In this document: one piece after another, positions 1-6,058 of the stretch | How the letters are laid out: every line of letters begins with the position of its first letter | How positions within the stretch are numbered: position 1 is the stretch's first letter | From: an uncultured Flavobacteriales bacterium | Lineage (GTDB): Bacteria; Bacteroidota; Bacteroidia; Flavobacteriales; BACL11 | Length of the DNA: 6,657 bases | Reading direction: 5' to 3' | Assembly (NCBI GenBank): GCA_913052655.1 | Contig: CAJXFN010000077.1 | Span: 1 to 6,657, forward strand | Position numbers and translations under genes: made by a program | The notes under the pieces: model-generated | Seen by the model: only the letters and a program-made list of their open reading frames with translations | Told to the model about the DNA's origin: nothing | The model's database searches: none

Positions 1-99
1 ATTAACTAACTTTTTATTTTTTTCTTTATAAAAGTTTGAATGAATAAGATTTTAATACTTGATTATTGAAAATTTTTATTTTTTAGTATCTTTGCACTT
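1..99. other. Non-coding leader region upstream of the CotH-like gene
   Basis: This very AT-rich stretch shows no open reading frame worth calling and no RNA gene. The neighbouring upstream gene is outside the window, so I cannot tell whether its terminator lies here. The only recognisable element is the promoter at 66-94, described separately. Confidence 0.6.
66..94 (+). promoter_or_regulatory. Bacteroidota-type promoter of the CotH-like gene
   Basis: TTG at 66-68 (-33 element) and TATCTTTG at 87-94 (a full match to the TAnnTTTG -7 element) are separated by 18 bp, within the usual spacing for the primary sigma factor of this phylum. The -7 box ends only 5 bp before the ATG at 100. Transcription should therefore start at or within a few bases of the start codon, giving a leaderless or nearly leaderless mRNA. 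The elements are read directly; the start point is inferred from the usual box-to-start distance. Confidence 0.75.
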
Positions 100-3000
100 A
101 TGAGAAAAAGTATTTTATTATTTACAATAATATTTTCCAATTTTCTTAGTGCTCAAATAGTTATAAATGAGTACTCCGCTGCAAACTTCGATAGTTATCA
201 GGATAACTATGGAGAGTATGAAGATTGGATAGAGATTTATAATTCTAGTACTACTACAATAGATTTAAATGGCTATTTTCTTACGGACAAAGTAGCAAAT
301 CCTACAAAATGGCAAATCCCATCTTCTTTTACGGTTCCTGCTAATGGAGTTGCTGTCATATTTTGCTCTGGAAGAGATGAAGTTTCTGGAGGAGCAGCCC
401 ATACAAATTTTAAGATAACTCAAACAAAGGGTAATGAAGTGATTATGATTTCAGATCCATCCCAAGTATTATTAGATTCTGTAACTGTTCGTCCAAATAT
501 CAAAACACATTCCAGAGGAAGAGAAACAGATGGAAGTGCTACTTGGTCTGTTTTTTTAGCTCCAACTCCTAATGTTTCAAACTCTGGTGCTTTTTTAGAA
601 TATGCTCCAACTCCCGTATTTTCAATACCTCCAGGATATTATACCGGTTCCGCACAAGTAGCTATCACATGTGCAGATCCTACAGCAACCATTTATTATA
701 CTCTTGATGGAACGAGGCCTGATAATACCTCTCCAACTTATACAGTTCCGATTACATTTACTCAAACTACTGTTTTAAAAGCAGTAACCTACAGTTCAAA
801 TTCAAATGTACCTCCATCATTTATAGAATATAACACTTATTTCGTTGATGATAACCATACCATACCTATTTTGTCAATATCTGGAGACCAAGTACTTGAT
901 CTTTTAGATGGTGGTTGGGGATCAACTTCACTTGAGCCTGAGGGAACAATTGAATGGTTTGATAAGGATGGTATTATACTAGATAAAGGAATGGGTGAAT
1001 TTAATAAACATGGAAATGACTCATGGGCATATGCACAAAGAGGTTTTGACTATATAATGAGAGATCAATTTGGATATAATCACGCCTTACAGGACAAATT
1101 GTTTATGACTAAGGATAGAGATAAATTTCAGAGAGTTATTGTTAAAGCCGCTGCAAATGACAATTATCCATTCTCATATGGAAGTAATGGAGCTCATATA
1201 CGTGATGCCTATATTTGTCATTTATCTCAACTTGCTGATTTAAGATTAGATGAAAGATCAACTACATCATGCATTGTTTATTTAGATGGTGTATATTGGG
1301 GTGTTTATGAAATGAGAGAGAAAACAGATGATCATGATTTCACAGATTATTACTATGATCAAGATAAAAACAATATTCAATATTTAAAAACATGGGGAGG
1401 TACTTGGACAGAGTATGGCGCTCCTAACGCCCAACCTGATTGGGATAATTTTGTAAATTTTGTTGACAATAACCCAATGGCAGTTCCTGCCAATTATAAT
1501 ATTGCTAAGGATCAGTATAACACAGGAAGTTTAATTGATTACTTCTTGCTTAATGCCTATGTTGTTTGTGCAGATTGGCTGAATTGGAATACTGGCTGGT
1601 GGAGAGGTTTAGACCCTAATGGAGATAAGAAAAAGTGGAGGTATACCCTTTGGGATATGGACAATACATTTGGACATGGAACAAATTATACTGGAATTCC
1701 AACTACAGGAGTCAACGCAGATCCATGTGATCCTAGTAGTTTAAATGATCCAGGTGGTCAAGGTCATGTTCCTATTTGGAATGAAATGCTTACCAATGAA
1801 GACTTTTTTAATGATTATATTAATAGGTGGCAAGATTTAGCTACCACTGATTTGTCTTGTGCAAATATGATAGCTGTTTTAGATAGTATGGTGGCTGTGA
1901 TTGATCCAGAAATGCCTAGACAAATTGCTACATGGGGAGGTACATATACAGAGTGGCAGTCTAATGTTCAAGATGTCCGTGATTTTATCTTAGCCAGATG
2001 TAGTACTATGAATAATGGTTTCATTCCTTGTTATCCAGATTTGTCTGGACCATTTGATGTAACAGTGGAAATTGTTGGGATAGGTGAGGTTGAAATGAGT
2101 GATAATCTTATAATAAATGAAACTAATTCTCCTCAAGTATATAGTCGATTTGGAGGAGTAGAACTTCCTTTTGAGGTAAAGAGTGGAACATTCCAATATT
2201 GGGAAGTATTACCTACTGGAACATATATTTACGACCCAATTTTAGACACACTTGCATTTGAATTACAAGGAGATGTAACTGTTAGAGCAGTTTTTATACC
2301 ACCAACTCCTACAAGAGATATTGTCTACATGGTTGAGCCAGTAGGAACTTCTACATCTATTGATGTAGATGGTGTTAATATTAACGTATTTCCAACATCA
2401 GTTAATTATACTATAGGAGATACTGTCACTGTAGTTCCTCAAATAGATCCTCTTTGGGGATTCAGTTATTGGGAAACAGATTCGGTAATTATGATGCCAT
2501 TAGCAACTAATCCAACGGATTCTTTTTATGTAAATCATCATGATACTGTTGTTCTTCATATTTATGAACTACCAACTATAGAAGCTTTTATTAGTGGAAA
2601 TGATAGTATTTGCGAAAATAGTGAGGAGATAGCTGAGGTAAGTATTTCATTTAGTGGTGTAGCTCCATACACTTTTGTTTATAGTTTCAATGGAGAGAAT
2701 AAAGGTCCATTTACAACTACATTAAATCCTTATGTAATAGAAACTAAAATGGAGGGTATTTATGAGTTAGTTAGTTTTTCTGATGCGGATGAAATAGGGG
2801 GTATAAGTGGTCAAGCATTAGTCACTGTATTTCAACCACCTATTGCAGATTTTCATTTAACATCTTCCGATACATTAAGTATTTTAAATCCAACTTCAGA
2901 GTTTATAGATGATTCTTATGGAAATATTGTTTCTTGGCAGTGGAATTTTGGAGATAATTCTGCATATGAATATGATCAACTAGTGGAACACACTTTTGAA

Positions 3001-3393
3001 CCAATATCTTCTCTATATACTGTTTCTTTAGTGATTTCTGATGAAAATAATTGTAAGGATACAACTTATAAAAATATCTTTGTAAAAGATGAATTTTGGA
3101 TATATATTCCAAGTTCATTTACTCCAGATGACGATCAAATCAATGATAAGTTTTGTATTTCATACAATGGAATAAGATTAGAATCCTTCAATTTTACCAT
3201 TTATGATAGATTCTCTAATTTAGTGTATTCTACCAACAATATCACAGATTTAGATTGTAATAATGGATGGGATGGAACTTATCAAGATACAGGTAATCCA
3301 TTATTAATGAACACTTACATTTACGAAATCAATTATAAAGATTTTGAAGGATGGAAACATCAAGATTTTGGAACAATATTTTTAGTAAGATAG
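100..3393 (+). CDS. Secreted CotH kinase-fold protein with lamin-tail, PKD and T9SS type B sorting domains
   Basis: A 1097-residue exported protein. Residues 1-19 are a signal peptide (MRK, hydrophobic run, SAQ) with no lipobox. Domains in order: lamin-tail domain about 20-155; chitobiase/hexosaminidase C-terminal-like domain about 172-248, with the TLDGTRPD signature; CotH domain about 255-640; two similar beta modules about 652-733 and 741-824; an Ig-like segment about 826-912; PKD domain about 914-996 with WNFGDNS; T9SS type B sorting domain about 1000-1097 (IPSSFTPDDDQIND near its start, GWDGT at 1056-1060). CotH landmarks are HGNDSW (304-309), WGVYEMREKTD (400-410) and WDMDNTFG (518-525). 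CotH of Bacillus spores is an atypical protein kinase; whether this one is an active kinase, and on what substrate, is inference. The sorting domain implies export through the type IX system and surface attachment or release. This start is chosen because the signal peptide needs it. The last codon lies 2 bp from the convergent gene. Confidence 0.9.
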   Translation: MRKSILLFTIIFSNFLSAQIVINEYSAANFDSYQDNYGEYEDWIEIYNSSTTTIDLNGYFLTDKVANPTKWQIPSSFTVPANGVAVIFCSGRDEVSGGAAHTNFKITQTKGNEVIMISDPSQVLLDSVTVRPNIKTHSRGRETDGSATWSVFLAPTPNVSNSGAFLEYAPTPVFSIPPGYYTGSAQVAITCADPTATIYYTLDGTRPDNTSPTYTVPITFTQTTVLKAVTYSSNSNVPPSFIEYNTYFVDDNHTIPILSISGDQVLDLLDGGWGSTSLEPEGTIEWFDKDGIILDKGMGEFNKHGNDSWAYAQRGFDYIMRDQFGYNHALQDKLFMTKDRDKFQRVIVKAAANDNYPFSYGSNGAHIRDAYICHLSQLADLRLDERSTTSCIVYLDGVYWGVYEMREKTDDHDFTDYYYDQDKNNIQYLKTWGGTWTEYGAPNAQPDWDNFVNFVDNNPMAVPANYNIAKDQYNTGSLIDYFLLNAYVVCADWLNWNTGWWRGLDPNGDKKKWRYTLWDMDNTFGHGTNYTGIPTTGVNADPCDPSSLNDPGGQGHVPIWNEMLTNEDFFNDYINRWQDLATTDLSCANMIAVLDSMVAVIDPEMPRQIATWGGTYTEWQSNVQDVRDFILARCSTMNNGFIPCYPDLSGPFDVTVEIVGIGEVEMSDNLIINETNSPQVYSRFGGVELPFEVKSGTFQYWEVLPTGTYIYDPILDTLAFELQGDVTVRAVFIPPTPTRDIVYMVEPVGTSTSIDVDGVNINVFPTSVNYTIGDTVTVVPQIDPLWGFSYWETDSVIMMPLATNPTDSFYVNHHDTVVLHIYELPTIEAFISGNDSICENSEEIAEVSISFSGVAPYTFVYSFNGENKGPFTTTLNPYVIETKMEGIYELVSFSDADEIGGISGQALVTVFQPPIADFHLTSSDTLSILNPTSEFIDDSYGNIVSWQWNFGDNSAYEYDQLVEHTFEPISSLYTVSLVISDENNCKDTTYKNIFVKDEFWIYIPSSFTPDDDQINDKFCISYNGIRLESFNFTIYDRFSNLVYSTNNITDLDCNNGWDGTYQDTGNPLLMNTYIYEINYKDFEGWKHQDFGTIFLVR

Positions 3394-3425
3394 AATTATT
3401 CAACCCAATCCGCAATAAAAATATT
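3375..3425. terminator. Possible bidirectional hairpin over the convergent stop codons
   Basis: AATATTTTTA (3375-3384) and TAAAAATATT (3416-3425) are perfect 10-bp inverted repeats flanking both stop codons, with a 31-base loop. The arms are pure A/T and lie inside the coding ends of the two genes. The hairpin would be weak and could be coincidence in DNA this AT-rich. I see no better terminator at this junction. Confidence 0.2.
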
Positions 3426-4475
3426 TGTTTCTCTTGTACCTCCATTGTTTCTATTTGATGAAAACACAATTTTTTTTCCATCATTAGAAAATACAGGGAA
3501 GGAATCAAATGTTTTATCAAACGATATTTGTTCTAGGTTTTCACCATTTGTATCAATCATATAAAGATTGAATGGGAACCCTATCTTAGTTGCGTGGTTA
3601 GAACAAAATATAATCTTTTGATCAGTTGGATGATAAAAAGGAGACCAGTTAGCGTTTCCTAGATTTGTAATTTGTTTAAGATTTGATCCGTCAACATTAC
3701 AAGTGTAAATCTCCATTTTTGTTGGTTGTACAAGCCCTTGATTTAAAAGATCTTTATATTCTGTTATTTCTTTTTCAGTTTTTGGCCTTGAGGATCTAAA
3801 AACTAATTTTTTTCCATCGTTTGAAAAGAACGCTCCTCCATCGTAACCTAGTTGATTAGTAATTTGTGTAACGTTTGATCCATCAATATTACAAGTATAT
3901 AGTTCCAAGTCACCACTTCTAATTGATGTAAAGACAATTTTATCACCTTTTGGTGAAACCGTAGCCTCTGCATCATATCCTTTTTCATTTGTAATCTGTT
4001 TAACAATATTTCCTTTAAGATCAGAAATAAAAATATCATAGGAATCATATATTGGCCATACATATTTTCCATTGATTCTTCTTGCTGGAGAATGTGGGCA
4101 TTTAGCATCTTTTAGATGTGTTGAGGCGTATAATACAGTTGTGTCTCCAGGTAGAAAATATGAACAAGTTGTTCTTCCAATACCTAAACTAATCCTATTA
4201 GGAATAGAATCTTTTAGAGTGTAGTCGTTAGAGTCAATTATATAAATTTGATCACAGTTTTCACCCCATTTTTCATTAGTTGATTGAAAGATTAATTTTG
4301 AATCATCAAAACTCCAATATGCTTCAGCGTTTTCTCCACTAAAAGTAATTTGTTTGATATTTTTAAAATATTTTTCTTGAGGATATTTTAATTCAGAGTC
4401 TTGCGCTTCTATTAGTTTTACACTGAAAAATAGTATAATTATCAATGTTTGTTTAAATAAATATAAATGTTTCAT
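3396..4475 (-). CDS. Exported PD40/TolB-like beta-propeller protein
   Basis: A 359-residue protein when started at the ATG at 4475. Residues 1-25 form a signal peptide (MKHLYLFKQ, hydrophobic core, IEAQ), so it should lie in the periplasm or outside the cell. At least five blades of the WD40-like PD40 type are visible, each with a K/T/E-QIT(or S) strand and a DGKK-(I/L)VF(S/R)S strand: about 41-65, 159-185, 203-231, 267-293 and 325-352. The stretch 100-150 looks like an insertion or divergent blade, with Cys104, a CPHSP motif at 126-130 and YVWPIYDSYDI just after. The frame stays open to an ATG at 4511, but that 12-residue extension would precede the signal peptide and span the promoter at 4495-4502, so I reject it. 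Propellers of this type usually bind proteins or ligands; no catalytic residues are evident. It is divergent to the M28 peptidase gene and may be its partner. It is not necessarily TolB of the Tol-Pal system, since no tol genes are adjacent. Confidence 0.85.
   Translation of the reverse strand: MKHLYLFKQTLIIILFFSVKLIEAQDSELKYPQEKYFKNIKQITFSGENAEAYWSFDDSKLIFQSTNEKWGENCDQIYIIDSNDYTLKDSIPNRISLGIGRTTCSYFLPGDTTVLYASTHLKDAKCPHSPARRINGKYVWPIYDSYDIFISDLKGNIVKQITNEKGYDAEATVSPKGDKIVFTSIRSGDLELYTCNIDGSNVTQITNQLGYDGGAFFSNDGKKLVFRSSRPKTEKEITEYKDLLNQGLVQPTKMEIYTCNVDGSNLKQITNLGNANWSPFYHPTDQKIIFCSNHATKIGFPFNLYMIDTNGENLEQISFDKTFDSFPVFSNDGKKIVFSSNRNNGGTRETNIFIADWVE
3664..3909 (-). repeat. Paired DNA repeat encoding two propeller blades
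   Basis: The segments around 3664-3718 and 3855-3909 are similar at the DNA level. They encode the matching blade segments IYTCNVDGSNLKQIT and LYTCNIDGSNVTQIT. This is an internal repeat of the propeller gene, not a mobile element. It shows how alike these two blades remain. Confidence 0.6.
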
Positions 4476-4478
4476 ATT

Positions 4479-4508
4479 TTTGAAAAAATTTATGCAAAGA
4501 TAAGTTAA
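4479..4508 (+). promoter_or_regulatory. Weak candidate promoter of the M28 peptidase gene
   Basis: TTTG at 4479-4482 is followed after 18 bp by TAAGTTAA at 4501-4508, which keeps TAnnTT but lacks the final TG. It would leave about 21 bp before the ATG at 4530 and would overlap the minus-strand -7 box. This is the best plus-strand candidate in the 54-bp intergenic region, but it is a poor match. Confidence 0.2.
4495..4502 (-). promoter_or_regulatory. -7 element of the propeller gene promoter
   Basis: Read on the minus strand, 4502 to 4495 is TATCTTTG, identical to the -7 box of the CotH-like gene. It lies 19 bp before the ATG at 4475, leaving a short leader without a Shine-Dalgarno sequence. 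I see no TTG at the expected -33 distance, so the match rests on the -7 box alone. The position supports the start at 4475 over the upstream in-frame ATG at 4511. Confidence 0.5.
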
Positions 4509-4529
4509 CAAATTATATTATATTAAAAT

Positions 4530-5747
4530 ATGAAAAAAATCCTTATTTATTTACTGTTAATTTTCCAGACAACAATTATCTGTGGACAAGATATTAACAA
4601 AATTAGTCAAATTCAAGATGATTTAAAATTTTTATCTTCTGATAAATTAGAGGGGAGATTTACAGGAACCGATGGAGAAAAGATAGCCGCTGAATATATA
4701 ATTTCAAATTTTGAGGAGTTTAATTTACAGCCCTTTGGTGATAGTAACAGTTTCATTCAAAAATTTAATGCTTTACTTAGAATAAATCCACATTCTGATA
4801 TTGACAACAAACAAATTATTGGAAGAAACGTTGTTGGGTTTTATAATAATAATGCTAGAAACACAATAATTATTGGAGCTCATTATGATCATTTGGGATA
4901 TGGAGAAGTTGGGTCTCTATCTACATTAGAGAACCAAATTCATAATGGAGCTGATGATAATGCTAGTGGTGTTGCATTGATGATTAATTTAATTCCCGAA
5001 TTAATTAAATATTCAAATTATAATTATTTGTTTATTGCTTTCTCTGGAGAAGAGTTAGGTTTGTACGGCTCAACATATTTTGCTAAAAATCCAACAATTG
5101 AATTAGAAGAAGTTAGATTTATGTTGAATTTTGATATGGTTGGGAGGCTAAACAACTCAAGAACATTATTAGTAAATGGTGTTGGTACAAGCTCTAAGTG
5201 GGAGAGTTTAGTAGAAAAAAGTAATATTTACGATTTTGATTTAAAAACTACTCCTTCAGGATTTGGTTCCTCAGATCATACACCATTTTATAATAGAGAA
5301 ATACCAGTTTTACACTTTTTTACTGGGCAACACGAAGACTATCATAAACCGTCTGATGATATTGAAAAGATTAATTTCGAAGGTATATATGATATTTCAA
5401 GGTATGTTGTTAATATTATCAAAAATTCATTTGACATTTTAGATTTTGATTATGTAGAAACTAAATCTGAATCAAATGAAACACCTAGATTTTCAGTAAC
5501 ATTAGGAATAATGCCTGATTATCTTTCAGAAGAAAGCGGATTGAGGATTGATGGTGTAAGTAAAGATAAATTAGCTGATAGAGTTGGAATTTTAAATGGA
5601 GATGTTATTGTCAAGTTAGGAGAATTTGATGTAACAGATATAATGACATATATGAAGGCTTTGTCAAATTTTAAATCAGGAGATAAAACAATTGTTGTTA
5701 TCTATAGGAACGAAGTAAAAAAAGAATTTGACGTAATTTTTGATTAG
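4530..5747 (+). CDS. Exported M28 family zinc metallopeptidase with C-terminal PDZ domain
   Basis: A 405-residue protein. Residues 1-20 are a signal peptide (MKK, hydrophobic core, CGQ). The cysteine is not in a convincing lipobox, so soluble export is more likely than a lipoprotein. The M28 catalytic domain spans about 25-305 and its two-zinc site is complete by motif: His118 and Asp120 in GAHYDHLG, bridging Asp142 in GADDNASG, catalytic-base Glu174 and ligand Glu175 in FSGEELG, Asp202 in FDMVG, and His272 in EDYHKPSDD. Enzymes of this family are mostly aminopeptidases that release N-terminal residues from peptides; the actual substrate cannot be read here. A PDZ domain follows at about 320-405 (GVSKDKLADRVGILNGDVIV), which probably binds peptide or protein C-termini or a partner. 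The gene is divergent from the PD40 propeller gene, 54 bp away, and convergent with the tRNA operon. The start is set by the signal peptide; no Shine-Dalgarno sequence is present, as is usual in this phylum. Confidence 0.92.
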   Translation: MKKILIYLLLIFQTTIICGQDINKISQIQDDLKFLSSDKLEGRFTGTDGEKIAAEYIISNFEEFNLQPFGDSNSFIQKFNALLRINPHSDIDNKQIIGRNVVGFYNNNARNTIIIGAHYDHLGYGEVGSLSTLENQIHNGADDNASGVALMINLIPELIKYSNYNYLFIAFSGEELGLYGSTYFAKNPTIELEEVRFMLNFDMVGRLNNSRTLLVNGVGTSSKWESLVEKSNIYDFDLKTTPSGFGSSDHTPFYNREIPVLHFFTGQHEDYHKPSDDIEKINFEGIYDISRYVVNIIKNSFDILDFDYVETKSESNETPRFSVTLGIMPDYLSEESGLRIDGVSKDKLADRVGILNGDVIVKLGEFDVTDIMTYMKALSNFKSGDKTIVVIYRNEVKKEFDVIFD

Positions 5748-5804
5748 TTCAATATTTAAGAATAAACTCCTGTTTTCAACTAAGACAAAGTTATTTAAAA
5801 CAAA

Positions 5805-5830
5805 AAAGCAGAAACTTTCGTTTCTGCTTT
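5805..5830 (-). terminator. Rho-independent terminator of the tRNA operon
   Basis: A perfect 11-bp stem (5805-5815 with 5820-5830) closes a four-base loop that reads GAAA, a GNRA tetraloop, in the minus-strand transcript. The minus-strand RNA then continues into a U-run across 5802-5807, part of which is in the stem. The hairpin begins 3 bases after the 3' end of tRNA-Leu. In the plus direction only three T residues follow, so termination of the M28 peptidase transcript here would be weak. Confidence 0.85.
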
Positions 5831-5833
5831 CAG

Positions 5834-5919
5834 TACCCGGAGCGGGACTTGAACCCGCACGGACATTACTGTCCATTGGATTTTAAGTCCAACGTGTCTA
5901 CCAATTCCACCATCCGGGC
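5834..5919 (-). tRNA. tRNA-Leu(UAA)
   Basis: An 86-base class II tRNA. The acceptor arms GCCCGGA and TCCGGGT pair with a G-U at 1-72, and the discriminator is A at 5834. The anticodon stem TTGGA/TCCAA holds the loop CTTAAAA, with anticodon TAA at 5883-5885. The long variable arm expected of tRNA-Leu is present as GGACA/TGTCC around GTAA. The T arm has GCGGG, TTCAAGT, CCCGC. The 3' CCA is not encoded (CTG follows) and must be added after transcription. It reads UUA, a common leucine codon in this AT-rich window. It is the second gene of the operon, 19 bp after tRNA-Gly. Confidence 0.97.
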
Positions 5920-5938
5920 AGGATATTTTAAGAACTAG

Positions 5939-6010
5939 AGCGAGTGATGGGATTCGGACCCACGACCCTCACCTTGGCAAGGTGATGCTCTACCCCTGAG
6001 CTACACTCGC
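5939..6010 (-). tRNA. tRNA-Gly(GCC)
   Basis: A 72-base tRNA with fully paired acceptor arms GCGAGTG/CACTCGC and discriminator T at 5939, as expected for glycine. The D arm is GCTC...GAGC. The anticodon stem TCACC/GGTGA holds TTGCCAA, with anticodon GCC at 5976-5978. The T arm has TGGG, TCCGAAT, CCCA. The 3' CCA is not encoded. It is the first gene of the operon and begins 10 bp after the -7 box. Confidence 0.97.
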
Positions 6011-6020
6011 GTTAGGTCGG

Positions 6021-6050
6021 CAAATTTAATTAAATATTCAATATTTCCAA
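6021..6050 (-). promoter_or_regulatory. Promoter of the tRNA-Gly/tRNA-Leu operon
   Basis: On the minus strand TTG (6050-6048) and TAAATTTG (6028-6021) are separated by 19 bp, a full match to the Bacteroidota consensus. The -7 box ends 10 bp before the first base of tRNA-Gly, leaving a 5' leader of only a few bases. The -33 element lies 8 bp after the mutS stop codon, so the tRNA genes have their own promoter and do not need read-through from mutS. Confidence 0.8.
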
Positions 6051-6058
6051 CTCTTTTT

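Noticed and set aside
1990..2196. Minus-strand open frame of 68 codons inside the CotH-like gene
   Set aside because: It lies fully inside a long, well-supported gene, shows no recognisable motif and has no promoter of its own. The same holds for the minus-strand frame at 2903-3118.
3848..4108. Second minus-strand open frame of 86 codons within the propeller gene
   Set aside because: It is a shifted frame of the propeller gene, with low-complexity composition and no domain signature. The frame at 3329-3520 is rejected for the same reason.
4476..4511. N-terminal extension of the propeller protein to the ATG at 4511
   Set aside because: It adds 12 residues before a normal signal peptide and covers the -7 box at 4495-4502.
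5786..5793. TAACTTTG on the minus strand, a -7 box match pointing antisense into the M28 gene
   Set aside because: The only nearby TTG is 7 bp away, far too close for a -33 element, and it sits just behind the tRNA terminator. A chance match is likely.
5676..5876. Minus-strand open frame of 66 codons across the terminator and part of tRNA-Leu
   Set aside because: It runs through the tRNA, the hairpin and the antisense of the peptidase gene, so it cannot be a credible protein gene.
5834..6010. tRNA genes as an integration site for a mobile element
   Set aside because: I see no integrase, no repeat of a tRNA 3' end nearby and no foreign-looking DNA on either side.
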